From the NCBI GenBank assembly GCA_945890595.1, contig CAMDCQ010000003.1, positions 1-33,433 of the forward strand: a stretch of DNA of 33,433 bases, given 5' to 3'. Shown here piece after piece: positions 17,682-23,288 of this stretch. Numbering within the stretch: position 1 is the stretch's first letter; each line of letters opens with the position of its first letter. The position numbers were made by a program, and so were the translations under genes. Below the pieces are notes generated by a model. It saw only the letters and a program-made list of their open reading frames with translations. It made no database searches and was not told where the DNA came from. The DNA comes from Chitinophaga pinensis. Lineage in GTDB: Bacteria > Bacteroidota > Bacteroidia > NS11-12g > UBA9320.

Positions 17682-18040
17682 TTTGGTTTGTATTTAAATG
17701 TAATAATAGTGCAAATATGTATTTTTGGTTAATATGTTGTTCCTCATACTTTTAAGTTTTAAACAAAATGTGTCTGTTTTGGCATAAAAAAATCATAACT
17801 TGTTGATTTTCAGATGTATTATTTTTTTGTTAATTCTTAAAAACAGGCTCAAAATGGACATTAACAACCCTATTTCTTGCGTAATCCTAGTATGAAGTTC
17901 GTTGTTGTAAGCGTTTTTCTTCTTGAAACATTAAAAAACATCCTAAAAACCTCAACAAAAAATAGTCCTAAAGACGCATCAGTAGACCATTATTTCTGAA
18001 GCTATTTGAAAAAACAGATTTTCATTTACACTATTTAACA

Positions 18041-18048
18041 TAGATTTG
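18041..18048 (+). promoter_or_regulatory. -7 box TAGATTTG upstream of tRNA-Pro
   Basis: Exact TAnnTTTG match 45 bases before the tRNA, pointing the right way. A proper -33 element is not clear. It may drive the tRNA and thioredoxin gene together, as only 58 bases separate them and no terminator is seen. Confidence 0.4.
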
Positions 18049-18056
18049 CATCCATC

Positions 18057-18083
18057 AAAAGGCGTTCTATTAGAATGTCTTTT
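18057..18083 (+). other. Hairpin in the tRNA-Pro leader
   Basis: AAAAGGCGTTCT (18057-18068) pairs with AGAATGTCTTTT (18072-18083): 12 pairs including two G-U, with a three-base loop. It would form at the very 5' end of the tRNA transcript, or act as a terminator for reading in the opposite direction. Confidence 0.5.
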
Positions 18084-18093
18084 AAATACAATT

Positions 18094-18168
18094 CGGGATG
18101 TAGCTTAGTCCGGCTAAAGTGCACGTCTGGGGGGCGTGAGACCGTGGGTTCGAATCCCGCCATCCCGA
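18094..18168 (+). tRNA. tRNA-Pro, anticodon GGG
   Basis: 75 bases folding as a full cloverleaf: acceptor CGGGATG/CATCCCG plus discriminator A, D stem GCTT/AAGT, anticodon stem CACGT/GCGTG around loop CTGGGGG (anticodon GGG at 18129-18131, reading CCC and CCU), and T arm GTGGG-TTCGAAT-CCCGC. CCA is not encoded. The initial C and the anticodon both fit proline. Confidence 0.95.
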
Positions 18169-18226
18169 CAAAAATTTAGAACAACGGGCGTTTCGTCTAA
18201 AAATCTAAGAAGCAGAGTTAAAATCA

Positions 18227-18517
18227 ATGGCAAGTTTTAAGGAAATAATAAGTGGAGATGTGCCCGTTTTGGTAGATTTTAGTGCAGAATGGTGCGGCCC
18301 GTGTAAAATGATGGTCCCAATTCTAGAACAAGTGAAAAAAGAACTTGGTGAAAAAGTTAAAATCGTTAAAATCGACGTAGATAAAAATCAATCTTTGGCC
18401 AGCACATATCACGTACAAGGAGTTCCTACTTTAATAGTTTTCAAACAAGGAAAACAAGTTTGGCGCGAAAGCGGCGTGCGACAAGCGAGCGAACTAGTTA
18501 CTATTTTAAAAAGTTAG
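18227..18517 (+). CDS. trxA: Thioredoxin
   Basis: 96-residue cytoplasmic thioredoxin that reduces protein disulfides and supplies peroxidases, including probably the glutathione-peroxidase-like enzymes of this genome. The active site WCGPCK has Cys23 and Cys26; the conserved Asp of VDFSAEWC and the cis-proline loop GVPT are present, and the fold ends in the usual helix. No signal peptide, so it is cytoplasmic. It follows tRNA-Pro by 58 bases with no clear terminator or separate promoter between them, so co-transcription is possible. It converges on menB. Confidence 0.93.
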   Translation: MASFKEIISGDVPVLVDFSAEWCGPCKMMVPILEQVKKELGEKVKIVKIDVDKNQSLASTYHVQGVPTLIVFKQGKQVWRESGVRQASELVTILKS

Positions 18518-18571
18518 ATTAGAGACCCGTGGTAATTCATGGCCTACTCTAAAGATCTAAGCATCTTACCC

Positions 18572-19405
18572 CTACGGCAGATACTCCTTCTTAAAGTTAG
18601 GTTTACGTTTCTCTAAAAAAGCATCACGGCCTTCTTTAGCCTCGTCGGTCATATAGGCTAATCGTGTAGCTTCTCCTGCAAATACTTGTTGGCCTACCAT
18701 GCCATCGTCGGTTAGATTCATGGCAAACTTTAACATTTTTATACTGGTTGGCGATTTTTCCAAAATTTCTTGAGCCCATTGGTACGCTGTATCTTCTAAC
18801 TCTGAGTGGGGAATTACCGCATTTACCATTCCCATATCAAACGCCTCTTGAGCGTTATAATTCCTGCCTAAGAAGAATATCTCACGAGCTTTTTTCTGCC
18901 CTACCATTTTGGCTAAATATGCAGAACCGTATCCACCGTCAAAACTAGTAACATCAGCATCTGTTTGTTTAAAAATAGCATGCTCTTTACTTGCTAAGGT
19001 CAAATCACAAACCACGTGCAAACTATGCCCACCGCCTACAGCCCATCCTGGCACAACTGCTATTACCACTTTAGGCATAAAGCGAATCAAGCGTTGCACA
19101 TCCAAAATATTAAGTCTGTGGTAATTATCTTCCCCTACATAACCTTTATGCCCGCGTGCTTTTTGATCGCCGCCGCTGCAAAAACTATAAACCCCATCTT
19201 TGCTACTAGGTCCTTCAGCACTGAGTAAAACTACACCAATGCTTAAATCTTCTTGTGCGTCGTGAAAAGCATCCAACAATTCACTGGTGGTTTTCGGACG
19301 AAAGGCATTTCGTACATCAGGCCTATTAAAGGCAATACGTGCTACGCCATTGCATTTTTTGTAGGTAATGTCTTCGTATTGTTTTACGGTAGTCCAACTG
19401 ATCAT
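18572..19405 (-). CDS. menB: 1,4-dihydroxy-2-naphthoyl-CoA synthase
   Basis: Crotonase-fold enzyme that closes the naphthoate ring from o-succinylbenzoyl-CoA in menaquinone synthesis. From ATG 19405 the protein has 277 residues. The oxyanion segments SGGDQ (77-81) and GWAVGGGHSLH (120-130) are present, as is the signature QTDADVTSFDGGYGSAYLA. Asp149 in QTDAD is the residue that makes type II MenB independent of bicarbonate; type I enzymes such as that of E. coli have glycine there. The C-terminus (FAGEATRLAYMTDEAKEGRDAFLEKRKP) also fits. A longer start at 19438 is excluded by a TAnnTTTG box 4 bases upstream of 19405. No other men genes are in the window. Confidence 0.95.
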   Translation of the reverse strand: MISWTTVKQYEDITYKKCNGVARIAFNRPDVRNAFRPKTTSELLDAFHDAQEDLSIGVVLLSAEGPSSKDGVYSFCSGGDQKARGHKGYVGEDNYHRLNILDVQRLIRFMPKVVIAVVPGWAVGGGHSLHVVCDLTLASKEHAIFKQTDADVTSFDGGYGSAYLAKMVGQKKAREIFFLGRNYNAQEAFDMGMVNAVIPHSELEDTAYQWAQEILEKSPTSIKMLKFAMNLTDDGMVGQQVFAGEATRLAYMTDEAKEGRDAFLEKRKPNFKKEYLP

Positions 19406-19409
19406 AAGG

Positions 19410-19417
19410 CAAAGGTA
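19410..19417 (-). promoter_or_regulatory. -7 box TACCTTTG of menB
   Basis: Exact TAnnTTTG match ending 4 bases before the menB ATG, with CTTG about 18 bases upstream as a possible -33. Transcription should begin at or very near the start codon, predicting a leaderless mRNA. Confidence 0.6.
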
Positions 19418-19801
19418 ATGTGTCAAGTTCAAACTCAAGATTCAATTTTTGTATCATTGAGAAGTGAACAAGTACATTCTGCTTTTATTCATATTGTCTT
19501 TTGAGATAAAAGGAAAATCATACACACAAACGCTAATAGGCTGTTTTAATAAAATGCAACCTGGCGTTTACGTGTACTTCCATGATATTTTTTAAAGAAG
19601 CAGTAAATCTACAAAACCAATCGTTTTTAGTACTAAAAGAGTAACGGTTAAAGATTGCTCGTGGTAGTTAATAAAAAACTCTTCACTATTCTAAAAGCAC
19701 TATTACCTCAAGAAATCAAAAACTGACTCCATTATTACTTTCAACGCCTGAGAGTTATGGCCTTGTGCAAGCCGAGAACCACTCAGTAGCTTTTAAGTTA
19801 C
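19418..19801. other. Non-coding interval, about 384 bases
   Basis: Lies between the menB promoter and the 3' end of hipT. No supported reading frame or RNA motif is seen. A weak A/T hairpin (TTAAGT/ACTTAA, 19793-19809) overlaps the hipT stop and has no T run; it could be a poor terminator. Confidence 0.5.
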
Positions 19802-20851
19802 TCACTTAACATGCTCTGGCACTAGCTCAAAACGTTTAGCCATTACTGACAAATATCCGCGTTTCATATCTTCACTCAAAAAGCTACTGTGCACCTTACC
19901 CACCATCTCCTTGTGACAGTAGTAAAAATTATGCAACATGGCATCCAACACTTTAACAGGCATTTTTAAGGTATCAAAGGCTTGTACAAAGTCAGTGTAT
20001 TTCAAATTGCTCTTTTTTCCATTGAGTGTAAGGGCTAACTCTTCGGTATCTCCAGGGTTTACAAGGGCAGTATTTACTAAATCATAAGCGGGGGAAAGGC
20101 TATAAGCTCCTTGTTCGTTGGCTAGTAACGAAAAGTTTTTGAGGTGCATATCTGCATTGCCCGTAAAATAAGAGAGAAGTACCTGCTCCCAAAAATTGGT
20201 GACATCAAAAGCAGGGTTACTACTGTATTTCAATACCGTTTTAGCTACCTGTTCATGGCTGCCTTTGTACTTATCCTCTGTGAGTCGCTCTGTAAGTTGG
20301 CACATATCTTCCATGTGCAATTTCCCATGACGAGTGCGGTCCACACGTTTAGTTATATAACAGCATGTTCCATCGGTCAGTTTTACAAGACTGTGAGGCA
20401 CCGCTGCTATGCCACATACATCAGCTAGGTGCATAGTAAGGTCTTCTACCTCAGGCAATTCGGCATAGTGCTTTGTTGGTGGCTTAAGTATATAGTCGCC
20501 GTACAAGCCTACTATTGTGAGTTTTTTTACAGGATTTTTATCCTTTTTGTGGTGCAAACTCAAGCTTAGTTTGGGCTGTACGCCGGTTACTGCCATGTGG
20601 CTTTGTACTACTTTTTGGGCAAGTTGCTCCAAGTCGTTAAACTTATAATCGAGCGTAGGGGTGTACAATTGACCAAAAAAACGCTTGTTGCACGCTTGGT
20701 GAAAATCTGCACCGAACTCCGTCAACGGTTTATAGCAAAACAAACAATTACGCATAGGTTTGTCATTGCCTGGTTCCTGCACAGCAGACAGCATTTCTTT
20801 GGTTGTCTCCCGATAGCTATCGGGACGGTATGTCTTCTTGTAATTTTTCAT
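19802..20851 (-). CDS. hipT: HipA-family serine/threonine kinase, HipT-like toxin
   Basis: 349 residues lacking the N-terminal subdomain of full HipA, which is encoded separately by the gene upstream. The kinase core shows the glycine-rich loop AVTGVQPKLSL (87-97), the catalytic segment GNADMHLKN (Asp234, Asn239) and the metal motif SPAYD (Asp257). HipA-type kinases phosphorylate aminoacyl-tRNA synthetases and stop translation. Before the core is a probable zinc knuckle, C36-x2-C39 ... H51-x2-C54. In the loop, the serine that HipA autophosphorylates (SIAG) is Ala87, and the second position is Thr89. The first ~32 residues include PDSYRE, encoded by a perfect palindrome, so the true start may be M33 (20755). 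Operon order hipB-hipS-hipT fits the three-gene HipBST type. Target unknown. Confidence 0.88.
   Translation of the reverse strand: MKNYKKTYRPDSYRETTKEMLSAVQEPGNDKPMRNCLFCYKPLTEFGADFHQACNKRFFGQLYTPTLDYKFNDLEQLAQKVVQSHMAVTGVQPKLSLSLHHKKDKNPVKKLTIVGLYGDYILKPPTKHYAELPEVEDLTMHLADVCGIAAVPHSLVKLTDGTCCYITKRVDRTRHGKLHMEDMCQLTERLTEDKYKGSHEQVAKTVLKYSSNPAFDVTNFWEQVLLSYFTGNADMHLKNFSLLANEQGAYSLSPAYDLVNTALVNPGDTEELALTLNGKKSNLKYTDFVQAFDTLKMPVKVLDAMLHNFYYCHKEMVGKVHSSFLSEDMKRGYLSVMAKRFELVPEHVK
20808..20825. repeat. Perfect 18-bp palindrome TCCCGATAGCTATCGGGA
   Basis: A perfect inverted repeat inside codons 9-15 of hipT (encoding PDSYRE). I recall similar GATAGCTATC palindromes as dispersed repeats in Bacteroidota genomes, but that is from memory. 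A degenerate relative lies at 20904-20920, at the hipS stop. Confidence 0.65.
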
Positions 20852-20853
20852 TT

Positions 20854-20870
20854 GAAAGTAATTTACTTTC
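20854..20870 (-). other. Hairpin just before the long-form hipT start
   Basis: GAAAGTA and TACTTTC (7-base arms, 3-base loop) end 2 bases before the ATG at 20851. A purine-rich GAGGAAG precedes it. It could mask or pause at the hipT start and so lower toxin output relative to hipS. Role is inference. Confidence 0.4.
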
Positions 20871-20903
20871 TTCCTCTTTTTTTTTGTCTTACATCATAAG
20901 TCG

Positions 20904-20920
20904 TTCTGAGCTATCAGGAC
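20904..20920. repeat. Degenerate copy of the GATAGCTATC palindrome at the hipS stop
   Basis: GCTATCAGGAC (20910-20920) matches GCTATCGGGAC in the copy at 20816-20826 at 10 of 11 bases; the other arm is shortened by two bases. The hipS stop codon (TGA, 20916-20914) lies inside this copy. Confidence 0.45.
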
Positions 20921-21225
20921 TTTATCACACTCACCGCACCAATAGCGTCTTGGCAACAGGCTAGCAATAGGCCAAATCTGTCTCGCTCGTTTAGTTTCCA
21001 GTTTTGTTGTGCTATATCTAGCAGCCATCCTTCAGGTATTAGGCCATCAAAGAAAGGAAAGAGGACATTGCTTAGGAATGGTCTCTCTGACAGGGGTAAG
21101 GTTAGACTTACAGGCAACTCGTTGCATTGCAAATAAGCGTCATCGTATGTAAATGCATAACCATTTTCGTCCTCTGTTAAAACGCCTGCGAGTAGCGCAT
21201 TTCTATATACTAATGCACTTCTCAT
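20914..21225 (-). CDS. hipS: HipA N-terminal-domain protein, HipS-like
   Basis: 103 residues equal to the N-terminal subdomain of HipA (the 'couple_hipA' domain) as a separate protein: ALVYRNALLAGVLTEDENGYAFTYDD, then LPVSLTLPLSERPF, the conserved FFDGLIPEGW and the terminal DRFGLLLACCQDAIGAVSV. In the characterised E. coli O127 HipBST system this small protein is the antitoxin of HipT; that role is inferred here from gene order. The ATG at 21225 overlaps the hipB stop as ATGA; an ATG two codons upstream (21231) is also possible. The gene ends inside a repeat-like sequence, 62 bases before the long-form hipT start. Confidence 0.85.
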   Translation of the reverse strand: MRSALVYRNALLAGVLTEDENGYAFTYDDAYLQCNELPVSLTLPLSERPFLSNVLFPFFDGLIPEGWLLDIAQQNWKLNERDRFGLLLACCQDAIGAVSVIKS

Positions 21226-21452
21226 TGCCATAATTTCGTTCTATCCATTTCAACTGGCCCAAGTTCGTGACCAAATAAACGAAGAACATCGTTCACCTTA
21301 TCCATGCGCAAACTGGCCTTACCTTGCTCTAGGTCTCTTACAAATCGTAATCCTACACCTGCTTTTTCTGATAATTCTAGTTGATTTATTTTGAGCGTCT
21401 TGCGACGTTGCTTCACAAATACAGCAAGTGACGTGAGTTCTTTTTCTTTCAT
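21222..21452 (-). CDS. hipB: HipB-like Xre-family DNA-binding protein
   Basis: 76 residues with a helix-turn-helix of the Xre/Cro type at about 19-60 (LKINQLELSEKAGVGLRFVRDLEQGKASLRMDKVNDVLRLFG). HipB proteins bind operators in their own promoter as dimers and in HipBA also hold the kinase inactive; in HipBST, HipB boosts HipS action and represses the operon. The gene starts at 21452, 27 bases after a TAAATTTG box, and is translationally coupled to hipS by ATGA. Upstream are operator-like repeats that overlap this promoter, which supports autoregulation. Confidence 0.9.
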   Translation of the reverse strand: MKEKELTSLAVFVKQRRKTLKINQLELSEKAGVGLRFVRDLEQGKASLRMDKVNDVLRLFGHELGPVEMDRTKLWQ

Positions 21453-21455
21453 ATC

Positions 21456-21595
21456 TATACCTTTACTACTATATTACCGCAAATTTATTAATAATTTAAA
21501 CCTAATCGGGTATAAATTATATTTTTATTGATAATCTATACCTTAACTAGCATAGATATAGCGTTTTTAATACTATTTACACCTTATAAGGTATA
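21456..21595. promoter_or_regulatory. Duplicated operator-like array upstream of hipB
   Basis: TATACC (21456-21461), 47 bases, GGTATA (21509-21514), 22 bases, TATACC (21537-21542), 47 bases, GGTATA (21590-21595). Flanks are also repeated: CTATACCTTTACTA against CTATACCTTAACTA, and ACCTAATCGGGTATAAAT against ACCTTATAAGGTATAAAT. The period is 81 bases, and the first unit brackets the hipB promoter, with one site between the -7 box and the ATG and the other over the -33 position. Likely HipB sites; binding is inferred. Confidence 0.6.
21480..21487 (-). promoter_or_regulatory. -7 box TAAATTTG of hipBST
   Basis: Exact TAnnTTTG match, 27 bases before the hipB ATG. The expected -33 position (about 21508-21511) coincides with an operator-like GGTATA/TATACC site, so repressor binding there would block the promoter. 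Confidence 0.55.
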
Positions 21596-21604
21596 AATAG
21601 TATT
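21569..21604. repeat. 36-bp near-perfect palindrome downstream of the membrane protein gene
   Basis: Arms 21569-21586 and 21587-21604 are inverted copies with one mismatch (C against T at position 12). The core is ACCTTATAAGGT. It begins 2 bases after the stop of the 21607-22212 gene and contains the distal hipB operator-like site. No T run follows on either strand, so a protein site is at least as likely as a terminator. Confidence 0.7.
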
Positions 21605-21606
21605 GT

Positions 21607-22212
21607 TTAATCTTTCGATTGAACAACGTTATTACAGCTGTCTGTATAAAATTTCATTCTATCTTGGAACTGATTACTCAAACTAGTATCGTCCGGATTG
21701 GTTTGCATTTTCCGCAGTAAATCGCGTGCTTGGTGATCGTGGTCGTAGTGATAGTCTATCCAAACATGGGGTTTTAGATAAAATAATAGAGCCAGTAAAA
21801 TCATAGGAAATAATCTACCTAAAGCCTCAGAATACGATTTATCCTTTATATTAATTTTACGCAGAACTAAACCCAATGCAAACAGTGCCATTAAAAGTCC
21901 AAAGGAGATAAATTGATCTGCGCCGGCCCATATGTTAATCGAAAATAATAAGCCAGTCCAGATGAGTGCAAGTGACACCCCGCAAAGGCGAAAGACAATG
22001 CTTTTAAATAGATCTTTCTTGAGGACTGTTTTATCTTTTAACCACTTACTAAGACCAATATCTTGATAGAGTAGCACTGAGCCGAAGATATCAATAATAC
22101 AAAGTACACTTACCGCTACACTAAGTATCTCATTAGCGAATGGCCAATGAACTACTTTAAAAACAAATCCAGTAAGCACACCCAAAATGGCTGCAATCTC
22201 TATGCGTTTCAT
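21607..22212 (-). CDS. Integral membrane protein, GldL-like N-terminus, function unknown
   Basis: 201 residues with about five or six membrane helices (for example AAILGVLTGFVFKVV, ILSVAVSVLCIIDIFGSVLLY, LCGVSLALIWTGLLFSINIWA, FISFGLLMALFALGLVL, LFPMILLALLFYL) and a polar, charged C-terminal tail with a His-rich patch (WIDYHYDHDHQARDL). The first helix ends FKVVHWPFANEIL, which resembles the KxxHWPGA motif of GldL and other small Bacteroidota membrane proteins; this is a motif resemblance only. The ATG at 22212 follows a GTG in the longer frame (22215), and a TATTCTTG box, one base off the consensus, ends 4 bases upstream. It ends 2 bases from a 36-bp palindrome upstream of hipB. No functional assignment. 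Confidence 0.75.
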   Translation of the reverse strand: MKRIEIAAILGVLTGFVFKVVHWPFANEILSVAVSVLCIIDIFGSVLLYQDIGLSKWLKDKTVLKKDLFKSIVFRLCGVSLALIWTGLLFSINIWAGADQFISFGLLMALFALGLVLRKINIKDKSYSEALGRLFPMILLALLFYLKPHVWIDYHYDHDHQARDLLRKMQTNPDDTSLSNQFQDRMKFYTDSCNNVVQSKD

Positions 22213-22257
22213 CACGCAAGAATAGCTAATTTTGCTATTGTCTCAATTAGCGCGTTT

Positions 22258-22296
22258 CTAGTAACTCACTTCTACAATAGCCTTCGCTGCTTGAGC
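22258..22296 (-). pseudogene. Relic of the 3' end of an iron-containing alcohol dehydrogenase gene
   Basis: Read on the minus strand the segment encodes AQAAKAIVEVSY then stop, against TPEAVKVIVEGSY then stop at the end of the intact gene at 23289. DNA is nearly identical around the stop: CGTTTCTARTAACTC matches 14 of 15 bases, including five bases beyond the stop codon. Similarity fades upstream and no start or catalytic part exists. It is probably the stump of a deleted paralogue, or of a duplication that flanked the barrel gene. The match is short, so chance is not fully excluded. Confidence 0.5.
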
Positions 22297-22394
22297 GATG
22301 ATCGCACGATTTACTCTTTCGACAGGGACTATGCAATCACAAAACCAAAATCATGATTCTTTGTCTTGTTATTTCCCGTTAAATTCAAGGTCAA

Positions 22395-23255
22395 CTAAAA
22401 ATCATAAGAAAAACCCGCAGTTACAATTCCAAAATGTAGCCAATTTTTGACATATCCGTCGCTTGGCGGTCTTGAGTCATTAGACGTACCTACGGCTCCA
22501 CCTCCTAAGTATCTTAGGTTTACAAATGAACTTGCTTCTTTGGTTAACTTTAGGCCGCCTCGCAAGCTAGCATCTAAAATAGCACCTACTATTTCCGTGT
22601 TACTTCCATTCAGGTAGCTTACTGGTGCATAAATACCATCGGCTTCTATCTCCGCAAACGCCCTTTCGTTTATTTTAAATTTGCTTCGTAACTTCAGTGC
22701 AGGAACTATCCCTACGTCTCTATTGGTTCTAAAAAGTGACCCATCTCCCGAAGCGAAAGATATGGTCGCATTTCTGATTTGCACAGTGCCACCTATGGCT
22801 AAGTTTAGATTTTTGCTGTTGGGTAAAACTTCTCTCAAATAACTGAAACGGTAAAAAGGAAAATTGTAGAGTAGTTTTACATTGCTAGCAGCAGGAAACA
22901 CTTGATTGTCTACTATTAAATCGTCATTCAAATATACCTGCGACTCAATTTTTAATGGCTGATATAATAGAATAAATGTGTTCCTTTTCTTCCATTCTAG
23001 CTCTAGAGATAGCCTTGATATGGGGAATAGAACATCTTGTCCTCCATCGTTTTTATAATCAAAATAGGTTCCATTTTGCCCAAATTGCACTTTGTGGTCT
23101 AGCACACCCAAAAAACCAATTTCTGCTACCGCTTTGAACTTGTAATTTTCAGATGTAAAACTACTGGAAGTTTGAGCATTGGTCACTGATACTAAAAAAA
23201 TAGAAGAGCACAAGACCATGCTCCACCGTAATATTGTTTTTTCTATATTTGACAT
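22395..23255 (-). CDS. Outer-membrane beta-barrel protein, function unknown
   Basis: 286 residues from ATG 23255 with a signal peptide ending VTNAQ. The mature protein has alternating polar/hydrophobic strands, frequent aromatic residues and a C-terminal phenylalanine (FGIVTAGFSYDF), consistent with an eight- to twelve-strand barrel. No domain is recognised with confidence. It lies between the relic and the intact alcohol dehydrogenase, both on the same strand, and starts 33 bases after the end of that dehydrogenase gene, so it may be co-transcribed with it. Function unknown. Confidence 0.75.
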   Translation of the reverse strand: MSNIEKTILRWSMVLCSSIFLVSVTNAQTSSSFTSENYKFKAVAEIGFLGVLDHKVQFGQNGTYFDYKNDGGQDVLFPISRLSLELEWKKRNTFILLYQPLKIESQVYLNDDLIVDNQVFPAASNVKLLYNFPFYRFSYLREVLPNSKNLNLAIGGTVQIRNATISFASGDGSLFRTNRDVGIVPALKLRSKFKINERAFAEIEADGIYAPVSYLNGSNTEIVGAILDASLRGGLKLTKEASSFVNLRYLGGGAVGTSNDSRPPSDGYVKNWLHFGIVTAGFSYDF

Positions 23256-23288
23256 CACTCCAATAGGTTTTAAAAAAATAAAACGTTT

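Larger units (their letters stand above)
17682..18093. other. Non-coding interval, 412 bases
   Basis: A/T-rich interval between the small lipoprotein gene and tRNA-Pro. It holds the lipoprotein gene promoter at its left end, a tRNA promoter box (18041-18048) and a leader hairpin (18057-18083). The middle (about 17760-18030) has no supported gene and no known RNA motif that I recognise. Confidence 0.6.

Noticed and set aside
20144..20899. Plus-strand frames opposite hipT
   Set aside because: The kinase motifs on the minus strand are complete; the plus-strand products have no recognisable feature.
21569..21604. 36-bp palindrome as intrinsic terminator of the 21607-22212 gene
   Set aside because: It is close to the stop and would fold well, but no T run follows on either strand, and its core matches the hipB operator-like sites; a protein-binding site explains it better.
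22147..22356. A 69-residue plus-strand frame over the 22216-22394 interval
   Set aside because: The part over 22258-22296 is better read on the minus strand as the dehydrogenase relic; the remainder shows no coding features.
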